Assembly (NCBI GenBank): GCA_035690495.1
Contig: DASSKK010000042.1
Location: 1 to 24,520 of the forward strand
Length of the DNA: 24,520 bases
Direction: 5' to 3'
Origin: DASSKK01 sp035690495
GTDB taxonomy: Bacteria > Actinomycetota > Actinomycetes > Propionibacteriales > Nocardioidaceae
The notes under the pieces: model-generated
What the model was told of the DNA's origin: nothing
Databases searched by the model: none
The model's input: only the letters and a program-made list of their open reading frames with translations
Shown: positions 7,463 through 14,988 of the stretch, one piece after another
How positions within the stretch are numbered: the stretch's first letter is position 1
Layout: every line of letters begins with the position of its first letter
Translations under genes and position numbers: made by a program

Positions 7463-8656
7463 ATGACAGCTGCCCTCGATGGCCTGAAGGTGCTCGACGT
7501 CACGCAGGTGATGGCGGGCCCTTTCTGCTGCCAGCTACTCGCCGACTTCGGAGCGCGGGTCACCAAGGTCGAACCGGTCGGCACCGGCGACGCCACCCGT
7601 CACTCGATGGGGTTCCGGATGCCGCAAGGCACCTCCGCGGCGTTCCTGGCCGTCAATAGGAACAAGGAGAGCTTCGCGGTGAACCTCAAGCACCCCGAGG
7701 GCCGGGAGGCGTTCCTGCGGCTGGTCGACGACGCCGACGTCGTGGTCGAGAACTTCAGGCCGGGCGTCACCGCACGGCTCGGTATCGACTACGCGTCGCT
7801 GCACGAGCGCAATCCCGCACTCATCTACGCCTCGATCTCCGGGTTCGGGCAGACCGGGCCGTACGCCGCGCGCCCGGGCTATGACCTGATCGCACAGGCG
7901 ATGTCGGGAGTGATGAGCGTGACCGGCCAGCCGGGCGACGACCCGGTCAAGTGCGGCATTCCGGTCGCCGACCTCTCCGCTGGCCTGTTCTGCACCGTCG
8001 GCATCCTGAGCGCCTATGTGTCACGGCAGCGGACAGGCGTCGGGCAGTACGTCGATGCGTCACTGTTCGAGTCGGCGCTGGCGCTGTCCATCTGGGAGAC
8101 CGCCGAGCTGTGGGGCGCGGGGAGAGTGCCCCAACCGTTCGGGTCCGCGCACCGGTTGAACGCGCCGTACCAGGCGCTGCGGGCCAAGGACGGCTTCCTC
8201 ACCGTCGGCGGGAACACCCAGCGGCTGTGGCAGGGCCTGTGCGAGGTGCTCGGCCGTGCCGACCTGGTGGACGACCCACGCTTCGCCACCAATGCCGACC
8301 GAATGGCGAAGCGCGACGAGCTGGTCGTCGAGCTCGAGTCGGCGACGAAGACCCGGGACGTCGACGAGTGGGTCGAGGCGCTGCTGGATGCAGGAGTGCC
8401 GGCGGGCCCCATCCGCGACTACGCTCAGGTCTGCGAGGACCCCCACACCCTGGCGCGGCAGATGGTGGTCGAGACGACCCATCCGGTGGAAGGCAGGATC
8501 CGGGTGCTCGGTGTGCCGGTCAAGCTCAGCGAGACGCCGGGAAGCGTGCGCAGTCCTGCGCCACTGCTCGGCGAGCACACCGACGAGATCCTCCGCCGTT
8601 GCGGCTACACCGACGCGGAGATCGACGTCCTGCGGACCAAGCAGGTGGTCGGATGA
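7463..8656 (+). CDS. CaiB/BaiF-type class III CoA-transferase
   Basis: The 397-residue product begins LDGLKVLDVTQVMAGPFC and carries ADFGARVTKVEP, NRNKESFAVNLKHPEG and VVENFRPG. These are the sequential hallmarks of the formyl-CoA transferase/CaiB family. Aspartate 170 in PVADLSAG is at the position of the nucleophile that forms the acyl-aspartyl intermediate. Family members move CoA between acyl-CoA and a free carboxylic acid, so this protein probably activates the pathway's acid substrate. ATG 7463 is chosen because GGGTGA lies at usable distance. ATG 7451 is also in frame, but its purine run abuts it. The stop overlaps the crotonase start (ATGA), so the two are co-translated. Confidence 0.93.
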   Translation: MTAALDGLKVLDVTQVMAGPFCCQLLADFGARVTKVEPVGTGDATRHSMGFRMPQGTSAAFLAVNRNKESFAVNLKHPEGREAFLRLVDDADVVVENFRPGVTARLGIDYASLHERNPALIYASISGFGQTGPYAARPGYDLIAQAMSGVMSVTGQPGDDPVKCGIPVADLSAGLFCTVGILSAYVSRQRTGVGQYVDASLFESALALSIWETAELWGAGRVPQPFGSAHRLNAPYQALRAKDGFLTVGGNTQRLWQGLCEVLGRADLVDDPRFATNADRMAKRDELVVELESATKTRDVDEWVEALLDAGVPAGPIRDYAQVCEDPHTLARQMVVETTHPVEGRIRVLGVPVKLSETPGSVRSPAPLLGEHTDEILRRCGYTDAEIDVLRTKQVVG

Positions 8657-9441
8657 GCAGCACCGCCCTCGATGCCGAGCTGCGGGTCGAGCGCTCCGGG
8701 CAGGTGGTGACGATCACGTTCAACCGCCCACACGCCCGCAACGCGATGACCTGGAACATGTACGACGGCCTCGAGCGGGCGTGCGAGGACATCGACGCGG
8801 ACGACGGGATCCGGGTGGCGGTTCTCCGCGGCGCGGGCGGCAAGGCCTTCGTCGCGGGTACGGACATCACCCAGTTCACCGAGTTCGAGACCGCCGAGGA
8901 CGGGCTCGCCTACGAGCAGCGCATCGGACGGGTCGTGCAGCGACTGGAGACCGTGAGGGTGCCGACGATCGCCCGGGTCGACGGCTACGCGGTCGGCGGC
9001 GGGCTGTCGTTGGCGGCCGCGTGCGACCTGCGCATCTGCACGCCGGAGGCGAAGTTCGGGCTCCCCATCGCGAGGACCCTGGGCAACTGCGTGTCGATCG
9101 CCACATGCGCCCGGCTGGTCGCACTGATCGGATCCGCCCGGGCACTGCAGCTGGTCTACACCGCTGAGCTGATCTCGGCCGAGCAGGCCGGGGCGACGGG
9201 GCTGGTGACCGAGCTCGTGCCAGCCGACCAGATCGAGGCACGCGTCGAGGCGCTCGCCGCCCAGATCGCCGGCCACGCCCCGCTGACGATGAGCGCCACC
9301 AAGCAGATGGTCCACCGGCTGGCCGACCACGACCTGCCCGACGCCGAGGACCTGATCGCCGCCTGCTACGGGAGCGCGGACTTCCACGAAGGCGTGCGTG
9401 CCTTCGTCGACAAGCAGAAGCCCACGTGGACCGGCCGCTGA
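8653..9441 (+). CDS. Crotonase-superfamily protein without the two hydratase glutamates
   Basis: The 262-residue protein shows the enoyl-CoA hydratase/isomerase fold: the ITFNRPHARNAM start, the oxyanion-hole segment GKAFVAGTDI (63-72), and GYAVGGGLSLAAACDLRI (111-128). In true hydratases the second segment reads GGGxEL and a later FGxPE holds the other catalytic glutamate. Here the corresponding positions are Ser 119 and Ile 139 (FGLPIA). Simple water addition to a double bond is therefore unlikely. An isomerase, decarboxylase, hydrolase or C-C lyase reaction using other residues is more probable. It acts on a CoA thioester, presumably the one made by the adjacent CoA-transferase. The oxyanion-hole glycines look intact. 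Confidence 0.9.
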   Translation: MSSTALDAELRVERSGQVVTITFNRPHARNAMTWNMYDGLERACEDIDADDGIRVAVLRGAGGKAFVAGTDITQFTEFETAEDGLAYEQRIGRVVQRLETVRVPTIARVDGYAVGGGLSLAAACDLRICTPEAKFGLPIARTLGNCVSIATCARLVALIGSARALQLVYTAELISAEQAGATGLVTELVPADQIEARVEALAAQIAGHAPLTMSATKQMVHRLADHDLPDAEDLIAACYGSADFHEGVRAFVDKQKPTWTGR

Positions 9442-9464
9442 CGACAACGCCGAGAGAGAGACCC

Positions 9465-10679
9465 ATGCCATACCATCCCGGTCGCCCGCTGCTGCAGATC
9501 CCGGGGCCCACCAACGTCCCCGAACGGGTCCGCCGCGCGATCGCCAAGCCCACCATCGACCACCGCGGAGCCGAGTTCGCCGCGTTCGCCCGTGGACTCC
9601 TCGACGACCTGCCCGCCGTCTTCGGAACCCGGCAGCCGGTGATGGTCTATCCCAGCTCCGGCACCGGTGCCTGGGAGGCAGCTCTCGTGAACACCCTGTC
9701 TCCGGGCGACCGGGTGCTCGGCTTCGAGACCGGCCACTTCGCGACCCTCTGGGCACAGATGTGCCGCAACCTCGGCCTCGACGTGGTGCTGCTGCCCGGC
9801 GACTGGCGGCACGGCGTGGCTGCCGCAGCCGTCGAGGCTGAGCTGGCCGCCGACAGCGCTCACCGGATCGCCGCGGTGATGGTGGTGCACAACGAGACCT
9901 CGACCGGCGTGACGAGCCAGGTGCAGCCGGTGCGTGCCGCCCTCGACCGGACCGGCCACCCGGGGCTGCTGCTCGTTGACACGATCTCCTCCCTCGGCTC
10001 CATCGACTACCGCCACGACGAGTGGGGGGTCGACGTGACCGTCGCAGGCTCGCAGAAGGGACTGATGCTGCCGCCAGGGCTGGGGTTCAACGCGGTCAGT
10101 GACAAGGCTGTGCGCGCATCCGGCGACGCCGGCCTGCGGTCGTCGTACTGGTCGTGGGACGCGATGCTCGCCGCCAACGAGAGCGGCTTCTTCCCCTACA
10201 CGCCGTCCACGAACCTGCTGTTCGGCTTGCGCGAGTCCCTCGACATGCTCGCCGAGGAAGGCCTGGTGGCGGTCTTCGCGCGCCACAGCAGGCACGCGGA
10301 GGCGACCCGCGCCGCGGTAGCAGCATGGGGGCTGGAGACCGTGTGCGCGAACCCCGACGAGCACAGCAGCGCGCTGACCGCCGTACTGCTGCCGGAAGGG
10401 CACGACGAGCGACGCCTGCGCGAAGCGGTGCTCGAGCGCAGCGCGATGCCGCTCGGCTCCGGTCTCGGCAGGCTGCGCGGCCGGGCCTTCCGGATCGGCC
10501 ATCTCGGGGACTTCGACGACCTGTCACTGGTCGCGACCATCGCCGGGGTCGAGACGGGTCTCGTCGACGCCGCCGTCCCCCACCGGCCGGGCGGTGTCCA
10601 GGCAGCGGTCGACGCACTCTCGGGTCTGGCCGACGCCGAGCCCCCGCTCGTCGCGACGATCGAGGAGGCGCACCGGTGA
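9465..10679 (+). CDS. Class V PLP aminotransferase, serine-glyoxylate type
   Basis: The 404-residue enzyme has the alanine/serine-glyoxylate aminotransferase pattern: QIPGPTNVPERV (11-22), VYPSSGTGAWEAAL (61-74), VVHNETSTGV (140-149), LLLVDTISSLGS (168-179), the PLP lysine at 198 in GSQKGLMLPPGLG, YTPSTNLLFGL, and RIGHLGDF near the C-terminus. The family moves an amino group from serine, alanine or a related amino acid to glyoxylate or another 2-keto acid. Its place after a CoA-transferase and crotonase suggests it works on an amino-acid intermediate or removes glyoxylate. A strong purine ribosome site (GAGAGAGAG, 9452-9460) decides ATG 9465. The decayed copy at 3629-4783 is its paralogue. 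Confidence 0.93.
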   Translation: MPYHPGRPLLQIPGPTNVPERVRRAIAKPTIDHRGAEFAAFARGLLDDLPAVFGTRQPVMVYPSSGTGAWEAALVNTLSPGDRVLGFETGHFATLWAQMCRNLGLDVVLLPGDWRHGVAAAAVEAELAADSAHRIAAVMVVHNETSTGVTSQVQPVRAALDRTGHPGLLLVDTISSLGSIDYRHDEWGVDVTVAGSQKGLMLPPGLGFNAVSDKAVRASGDAGLRSSYWSWDAMLAANESGFFPYTPSTNLLFGLRESLDMLAEEGLVAVFARHSRHAEATRAAVAAWGLETVCANPDEHSSALTAVLLPEGHDERRLREAVLERSAMPLGSGLGRLRGRAFRIGHLGDFDDLSLVATIAGVETGLVDAAVPHRPGGVQAAVDALSGLADAEPPLVATIEEAHR

Positions 10680-11112
10680 GACACCCGACGAGCACCACCT
10701 CGACCTCGCCCTGGACGAGGCCGAGGCGATCCTTGCGCACGGCCGCAGCGCCGCCGAGACTCTCGGACTGGCAGTGTCGATCGCGGTCGTGGACGCTTCC
10801 GGGCACCTGGTCGCACTCGCGCGGATGGACGGTGCCCGCTGGTTGAGCACGGACACGGCCATCGGGAAGGCGTTCACGGCCGCCGCCTACGCCGAGCCCA
10901 GCGCAGCGCAAGGGGACAAGGCACGGTCGCTGCCCCAGTTCGCGACGGCGCTGAGCGCGATGACTGCGGGGCGCTACGTCCCGCAGGTGGGCGGGCTGCC
11001 GGTTCTGCGCCAGGGTCGTTGCGTGGGAGGCGTGGGAGCCAGCGGAGCCACCGGTGAGCAGGACGAGGAGATCGTACGGCGCGCGCTGGCGGCCGCCGTC
11101 ACTTCGGGCTGA
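10594..11112 (+). CDS. GlcG/HbpS-like (DUF336) protein
   Basis: From about 10690 the frame encodes a compact GlcG/HbpS domain: LDEAEAILAHGRSAAETLGL, then SIAVVDASGHLVALARMDGA, ALSAMTAGRYVPQVGGLPV and the glycine-rich GGVGASGATGEQDEEI before the stop. Relatives bind heme or corrinoid cofactors or are accessory proteins encoded with glycolate and diol utilisation genes; none is a well-defined enzyme. The start is awkward. The GTG at 10676, overlapping the aminotransferase stop, is in a different frame. The only in-frame start candidate upstream is GTG 10594, inside the aminotransferase gene, which would add about 28 arginine-rich residues that look like a shadow reading frame. Either there is a one-base indel near 10678 or a non-standard start is used. 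The domain itself is secure; the 5' end is not. Confidence 0.72.
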   Translation: MSRQRSTHSRVWPTPSPRSSRRSRRRTGETPDEHHLDLALDEAEAILAHGRSAAETLGLAVSIAVVDASGHLVALARMDGARWLSTDTAIGKAFTAAAYAEPSAAQGDKARSLPQFATALSAMTAGRYVPQVGGLPVLRQGRCVGGVGASGATGEQDEEIVRRALAAAVTSG

Positions 11113-11140
11113 CCGGATCCGAGGTCCTGATCACCTCACC

Positions 11141-11159
11141 GCGGGCCTCCCCGGCCCGC
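11141..11159 (+). terminator. Hairpin after the GlcG-like gene
   Basis: GCGGGCC (11141-11147) and GGCCCGC (11153-11159) form a perfect 7-bp GC stem with a 5-nt loop, 28 bases after the stop at 11112. There is no long T-run, as is common for actinobacterial terminators. It would end the 7463-11112 transcript before the recombinase gene. Confidence 0.6.
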
Positions 11160-11309
11160 TCGTTCGCGCGTCGCCGATTCTTATGAGCCGTCGACACTCG
11201 GTCCGTCTCCGGTCGCGGATCGCCGGAATCACCGATGAGCGCACTGCTCGGGCGTCGGTGGCCACGCCCAGCTCGGCGTCGGTGGCGCTGGTGGCGCTAC
11301 ATCTCGGCG

Positions 11310-12362
11310 ATGACGCCTGCCACGAGGAGCTTGTTGAGTGCCGGCCTGCCGGCCGGTTCGGCCCTGGTCCGCCTCGCCCCCGACCTTGATCCCGGCGCTG
11401 TCGGCACGTCGGTGACGATGCCGGCGGGGCTCACCACCGCCGATGCCCGACGCATCGCCGCTGCGGTCGGTGCCGCGCACAGCCGCAACACCCGGACCGC
11501 CTACGCCCAGATGTGGAAGCACTGGGAACGCTGGTGCGCCGACCGCGACATCTCTGCCCTGCCTGCGGACCCGGTGGCTCTGTGCGCCTACCTGGCCGAG
11601 CGCGGTGAGGCCAGCCTGGCCGTGGCCACCCTGAACCTGTCCTGCTCCGCGATCCGGCACGTCCACCGGCTCTGCGGCGCCCCCGACCCGGTCGCCGCCG
11701 AGATCGTCCATGAGGTCCGCCGCGGCCTTGCCCGCACCTACGGCACCGCACCCCGCCGCCCCGCACGACCGTTGACCTTGGATGAGATCCGCCAGATCCT
11801 CACCGCCATCGATCGCACCAGCGCGGCCGGCAAACGCGATGCCGCCATCATCTTGCTCGGCTTCGCCGGAGCCCTGCGCCGCTCCGAACTCGTCGCGCTG
11901 ACCCTCGACGACCTCACCCACCGGTCCGCCGGGATTCTGCTGCAGATCCGCCAGTCCAAGACCGACCCCGAGGGCCACGGCCACCGCATCGCCGTGGCCC
12001 ACGGTCACCACGCCGCCACCGACCCCGTCGCCGCGGTCAATGCTTGGCTCGCCACCCGCGGCAACAGCCCCGGGCCGCTGTTCACCCGCGTGTGGGGACC
12101 CACCATCAGCTTCGAACCCATCGCCGGGCGCGCGATCGCGCGGATGCTGCGCACCCGCGCCGAGGCCGCCGACCTCGACGCCACCCGGCTCACCGCCCAC
12201 TCCCTGCGCGCCGGGCACGCCACCACCGCCGCGCTGGCCGGCGTCCCGCTCGAACGCATCGCCGCCCAGACCCGGCACAAGAACCTCACCGTCCTCCTCG
12301 ACCGCTACATCCGCCCCCTGGACACCTTCGCCATCACCTCCAGCAAGGACCTCGGTCTCTGA
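11310..12362 (+). CDS. Tyrosine recombinase (phage-integrase family)
   Basis: The protein has a SAM-like core-binding domain (about residues 55-145, HSRNTRTAYAQMWKHW) followed by a catalytic domain with all classical residues: Arg 190 (GALRRSEL), Lys 217 (RQSKTD), His 297 and Arg 300 (HSLRAGH), His 323 (TRHKN) and Tyr 333 (LLDRYI). It is thus probably active in DNA breakage and rejoining. I count from ATG 11310, giving 350 residues. ATG 11235 is in frame but adds an arginine/tryptophan-rich stretch that does not look like protein, so the start is open. There is no obvious arm-binding N-terminal domain of the kind large phage integrases carry. It directly precedes the AbiE pair and is the likely mover of this island. 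Confidence 0.85.
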   Translation: MTPATRSLLSAGLPAGSALVRLAPDLDPGAVGTSVTMPAGLTTADARRIAAAVGAAHSRNTRTAYAQMWKHWERWCADRDISALPADPVALCAYLAERGEASLAVATLNLSCSAIRHVHRLCGAPDPVAAEIVHEVRRGLARTYGTAPRRPARPLTLDEIRQILTAIDRTSAAGKRDAAIILLGFAGALRRSELVALTLDDLTHRSAGILLQIRQSKTDPEGHGHRIAVAHGHHAATDPVAAVNAWLATRGNSPGPLFTRVWGPTISFEPIAGRAIARMLRTRAEAADLDATRLTAHSLRAGHATTAALAGVPLERIAAQTRHKNLTVLLDRYIRPLDTFAITSSKDLGL

Positions 12363-12384
12363 AACCACCCGGGGCCCTCATGTC

Positions 12385-12427
12385 CATACTGCAGAAAGAA
12401 CCTGTTTCGAGTACGTTAAGCAGTATG
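12385..12427 (+). promoter_or_regulatory. Palindromic operator and leaderless promoter of abiE
   Basis: CATACTGC (12385-12392) and GCAGTATG (12420-12427) are perfect inverted repeats, and the pairing extends with one mismatch to about 12 bp per arm. The right arm contains the ATG of the antitoxin gene. TACGTT at 12412-12417 matches the TANNNT minus-10 box and ends 7 bases before that ATG, the usual geometry of actinobacterial leaderless transcripts. AbiEi proteins are known to bind inverted repeats in their own promoter, so this is a good candidate for autoregulation. Confidence 0.65.
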
Positions 12428-13216
12428 AACACCACAGCCCGGGTGCGACCGGCGGACCTCGCAAACTGGATGCTCGCGCGCGGCCGCTCCGCAGCCACGA
12501 CCGCTGAAGCTGCCGCACTCTTGGGCGTCGACCCGGCCGAGGTACGCGGCCGACTGCAGCGGCACCGCGACGAGTTCGTCACCCCGGCACGCGGGCTCTG
12601 GATCCCGATCCCCCCGGAGTACCGCGAATGGGGAGCACCCGAAGGTATCGAGATCATCGACCTGCTGATGCGCCACCTCAACGTCGACTACTACGTCGGC
12701 TGGCTCAGCGCCGTCGCCCTCCACGGCGCCGGTCACCACGCACCCCAGGTCTTCCAGGTCGCCACCGCCCGCGACTTCCGCGACCGCGACGTGGGCCGCA
12801 CCGCGTTCAAGTTCCTGACCCGCACCGCAGTCGACGCGCTGCCTCGCCAGCATCACCCCACGCGCTCCGGCACCGCTTGGATATCCACGCCCGAGGTCAC
12901 CGCCCTCGACCTCACCACCGACATCACCGTCGGCGGCGGTATCGACAACGTCGCCACCGTGCTCCTCGGCCTGGCCGACGAGGGACTCGACCTCGCCGCA
13001 ATCGCCTCACTCGCCGACCAGTTCCCCGCAGCCGCGGCTCGGAGGCTGGGCTGGATCCTGGAGAACCTCAGCGATCACCGCGCTGAGGACCTTCACGACG
13101 CCTCCGTATCGCGCGCACCCACACCCGCCCTGCTGGACCCGGCCAGCGGCGCCCGGGGGAGGATCGACCAACGGTGGCGGTTGCGGATCAACGCAGACGT
13201 TGAGGCTGAGTTCTGA
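12425..13216 (+). CDS. abiEi: AbiEi-type antitoxin/transcriptional repressor
   Basis: The 263-residue protein starts with a winged-helix-like segment (about residues 9-60: LANWMLARGR, TTAEAAALLGVDPAEVRGRLQRH). It continues with GLWIPIPPEY, IDLLMRHLNVDYYVGWLSAVALHGAGHH and TPEVTALDLTT, the pattern of AbiEi antitoxins of type IV toxin-antitoxin systems. Such proteins neutralise the toxin without binding it tightly and repress their own promoter through the N-terminal domain. ATG 12425 is preferred over the in-frame ATG 12380 because a minus-10 box lies 7 bases upstream and the operator half-site spans it. The following toxin start overlaps this stop (TGATG), giving coupled translation. The family call is strong from the partner as well as from the motifs. 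Confidence 0.88.
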   Translation: MNTTARVRPADLANWMLARGRSAATTAEAAALLGVDPAEVRGRLQRHRDEFVTPARGLWIPIPPEYREWGAPEGIEIIDLLMRHLNVDYYVGWLSAVALHGAGHHAPQVFQVATARDFRDRDVGRTAFKFLTRTAVDALPRQHHPTRSGTAWISTPEVTALDLTTDITVGGGIDNVATVLLGLADEGLDLAAIASLADQFPAAAARRLGWILENLSDHRAEDLHDASVSRAPTPALLDPASGARGRIDQRWRLRINADVEAEF

Positions 13217-14013
13217 TGATCCCCGCCAACGTGATCACCGCCTGGGCCGTCGAGCACCCCTGGCCGACTCGCCTGCAGGTCGAGCAGGACCTGCTGCTGT
13301 CCCAAGCCATCTGCGAGATCGCCAACCACCGCTACCTGGGTGAGGAACTGGTCTTCCGCGGCGGCACCGCCCTGCACAAGCTCCACGTCCCCGCGCTGTA
13401 TCGCTACAGCGAGGACCTCGACTACGTCCGCGTCTCCGCGGGCGGCATCGGCGAGGTCACTCGGACGCTCACCGACCTCGGAACCACCCTGGGCTACCAG
13501 GTCACCACCAAGGTCGGGATGCACCCCAAGGTGTACTGGAAGACCACCGCACAAGGCGGCACGACGCTGCGGATCAAGGTCGAGGTCAACACTTTCGAAC
13601 GCTCGCCCGCTCTCGGCCACACCCACATCGGCTACTCTGTCGAGACCGACTGGTGGTCCGGAATCGCCGACGTGAAGACCTTCCAGCTCCCCGAACTCGT
13701 CGCTACCAAGATCCGCGCGCTCTACCAGCGAGCCAAGGGACGCGACGTGTTCGACCTGTGGCTCGCCCGCACTGCGCTCGACGTCGACCCCCGCGCGATC
13801 GCTGCCGCCTTCACGCCCTACAGACCCGAAGGCTGGACACCGGCCAAGGCTGAGCGGAACCTGCGCGATAAGCTTGACAAGCACGCCTACCGCGACGACC
13901 TGAGGCAACTTATCCGTACCCCACCGGCCGGGTTCGACCTTGAGGTGGCGGTCGACCTGCTCCTCGATGACCTGATCAGCCACGTCGACAGGTGGAACGC
14001 CAGTAGCTGCTGA
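13216..14013 (+). CDS. abiEii: AbiEii-type nucleotidyltransferase toxin
   Basis: The 265-residue protein has the DUF1814/AbiEii signature: FRGGTALHK (47-55), the nucleotidyltransferase acid pair YSEDLDYV (64-71; Asp 67 and Asp 69), then KIRALYQRAKGRDVFDLWL (165-183). All family motifs look intact. Known relatives transfer nucleotides to tRNA or bind GTP, and stop growth, which aborts phage infection or stabilises mobile DNA. Its position after AbiEi and between a recombinase and a tRNA-like attachment site suggests a stabilising or anti-phage cargo of a mobile island. No membrane or export signals are seen. Confidence 0.9.
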   Translation: MIPANVITAWAVEHPWPTRLQVEQDLLLSQAICEIANHRYLGEELVFRGGTALHKLHVPALYRYSEDLDYVRVSAGGIGEVTRTLTDLGTTLGYQVTTKVGMHPKVYWKTTAQGGTTLRIKVEVNTFERSPALGHTHIGYSVETDWWSGIADVKTFQLPELVATKIRALYQRAKGRDVFDLWLARTALDVDPRAIAAAFTPYRPEGWTPAKAERNLRDKLDKHAYRDDLRQLIRTPPAGFDLEVAVDLLLDDLISHVDRWNASSC

Positions 14014-14164
14014 CAGCTTTCTCGGACGCCCTGCGGCTTGCGATCGCCTCGAGCCGTCGCGACCTCCGAGGGCTCGTCACCCCGTGTCTGCGAAGCCGTC
14101 GCCCGGCTTGCGGCGGCGGGAATCGAGTAGTGTCGGATGGAACCCGAACCGGAGCACTGCGTGA

Positions 14165-14183
14165 CAACTTTGCGCCAACTTTG
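14165..14183. repeat. Tandem CAACTTTG boxes, possible integrase arm sites
   Basis: CAACTTTG occurs at 14165-14172 and 14176-14183, 11 bp apart (about one helical turn) and in the same orientation. The same octamer recurs at 15461-15468. Short phased direct repeats a few hundred bases from a tRNA-type core are typical of tyrosine-integrase arm-type binding sites. The inference rests on geometry only. Confidence 0.4.
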
Positions 14184-14377
14184 CCGCGCAGCAACGTACG
14201 CACGGGCGCAGAAGAGCGACGACGATTGAGGCAGTTGTGAGGTCTCGCATGCGATGTGCGGCCACGGGCTGGCCCGACGTTTGCGCAGGTCAGGGCATAT
14301 GTCGGCTGGCTTGTGCACAGGTCCGCAAATCGCTGTCAACTCTCGGAGCGGTCACGTCGAGTGTCGTGGTCTGGCAC

Positions 14378-14414
14378 CGAAGGGTTGTTGGTTCGAGTCC
14401 AACCGGGGGAGCCA
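14378..14414 (+). other. tRNA-Asn 3' fragment, candidate attachment site
   Basis: The 37 bases contain a full T-arm (GTTGG, TTCGAGT loop, CCAAC), followed by the acceptor 3' strand CGGGGGA, discriminator G and an encoded CCA. They match the 3' half of actinobacterial tRNA-Asn as I recall it. The 5' half (D-arm and anticodon arm) is absent immediately upstream, so this is not a working gene. Such 3' fragments are left at one end of elements that integrate into tRNA genes. The recombinase and AbiE pair lie just upstream. Confidence 0.7.
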
Positions 14415-14419
14415 CACCC

Positions 14420-14453
14420 GGCACACACGGCACACACGGCACAGCCGGCACAC
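14420..14453. repeat. 9-bp tandem repeat next to the tRNA fragment
   Basis: GGCACACAC is repeated twice, followed by GGCACAGCC and a partial GGCACAC. The array begins six bases after the tRNA-like end. It is too short and has no spacers, so it is a simple tandem repeat rather than CRISPR. It may reflect slippage at the junction. Confidence 0.6.
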
Positions 14454-14551
14454 TGTCAGCCCGACACCATGGAGCTCACCCGCTGCCCGGGGGGCACAAA
14501 TGCGATGTTTCGGGCATCATGTCGAGGGTGGCGGCCAGCTGAGGCGCGCTC

Positions 14552-14597
14552 ATGCCCTCAGGCACCGTTCTGGCGCCGCGATGGTGCCTGAGGGCAT
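14552..14597. repeat. Perfect 15-bp inverted repeat
   Basis: ATGCCCTCAGGCACC (14552-14566) is exactly complementary to GGTGCCTGAGGGCAT (14583-14597) with a 16-nt centre. It lies at the edge of a transposase remnant. It could be a transposon-end hairpin, a bidirectional terminator, or facing ends of two IS copies. No T-run supports a terminator. Confidence 0.55.
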
Positions 14598-14887
14598 TAG
14601 TAGTGCCGCGCAGCCCACTCGTCTTCGAGGATCGCGAGGTCGATCTCGCCGAGAACAACGCGGCGCGCCCCGCAGGCCGACTCTGCGGCATGGGTGCGCC
14701 CGAGTTTGCGGCCCATGGATCGCGTGAGCGTGCCAGCTGAGCAGCCCAAACGATGCCGAGGACGTGGCCCAACGAGCGCTGCTGCGCGGCGCCGAGCCAG
14801 GACTTCGAGACGCCGGATCGCGGCGACTTCACGGACAGGGCGGTTCTCGACCACCATCGCGGTGATCAGCAACCGGGTAGATGTCAT
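14597..14887 (-). pseudogene. IS481-type transposase N-terminal remnant
   Basis: The minus-strand frame starts MTSTRLLITAMVVENRPVREVAA, which resembles the N-terminal helix-turn-helix of IS481-type transposases (LVITAVVVEKRPVAEVAA in relatives as I recall them). After about 30 residues the similarity becomes patchy and the frame ends without a catalytic domain. The sequence upstream on this strand (14888-14985) contains TGTCACGAGACA-like and TGTCGTGA elements that may be the IS end. It is a truncated, non-functional copy. Confidence 0.5.
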
Positions 14888-14988
14888 GACCGAACGCTGG
14901 AGCCGTGGTCAGCCTCAGCCCGGGATCTCGAAAGACATCATTCCGGCATGTCACGAGACACCAGTCCGGGATGTCGTGAACCAGAACA

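Noticed and set aside
7951..8652. Upstream in-frame extension of the crotonase gene
   Set aside because: This part is an out-of-frame reading of the CoA-transferase gene; ATG 8653 overlapping the stop is the sensible start.
14420..14453. Possible CRISPR-like array
   Set aside because: The units are 9 bp, adjacent and without spacers, and no cas genes are in the window.
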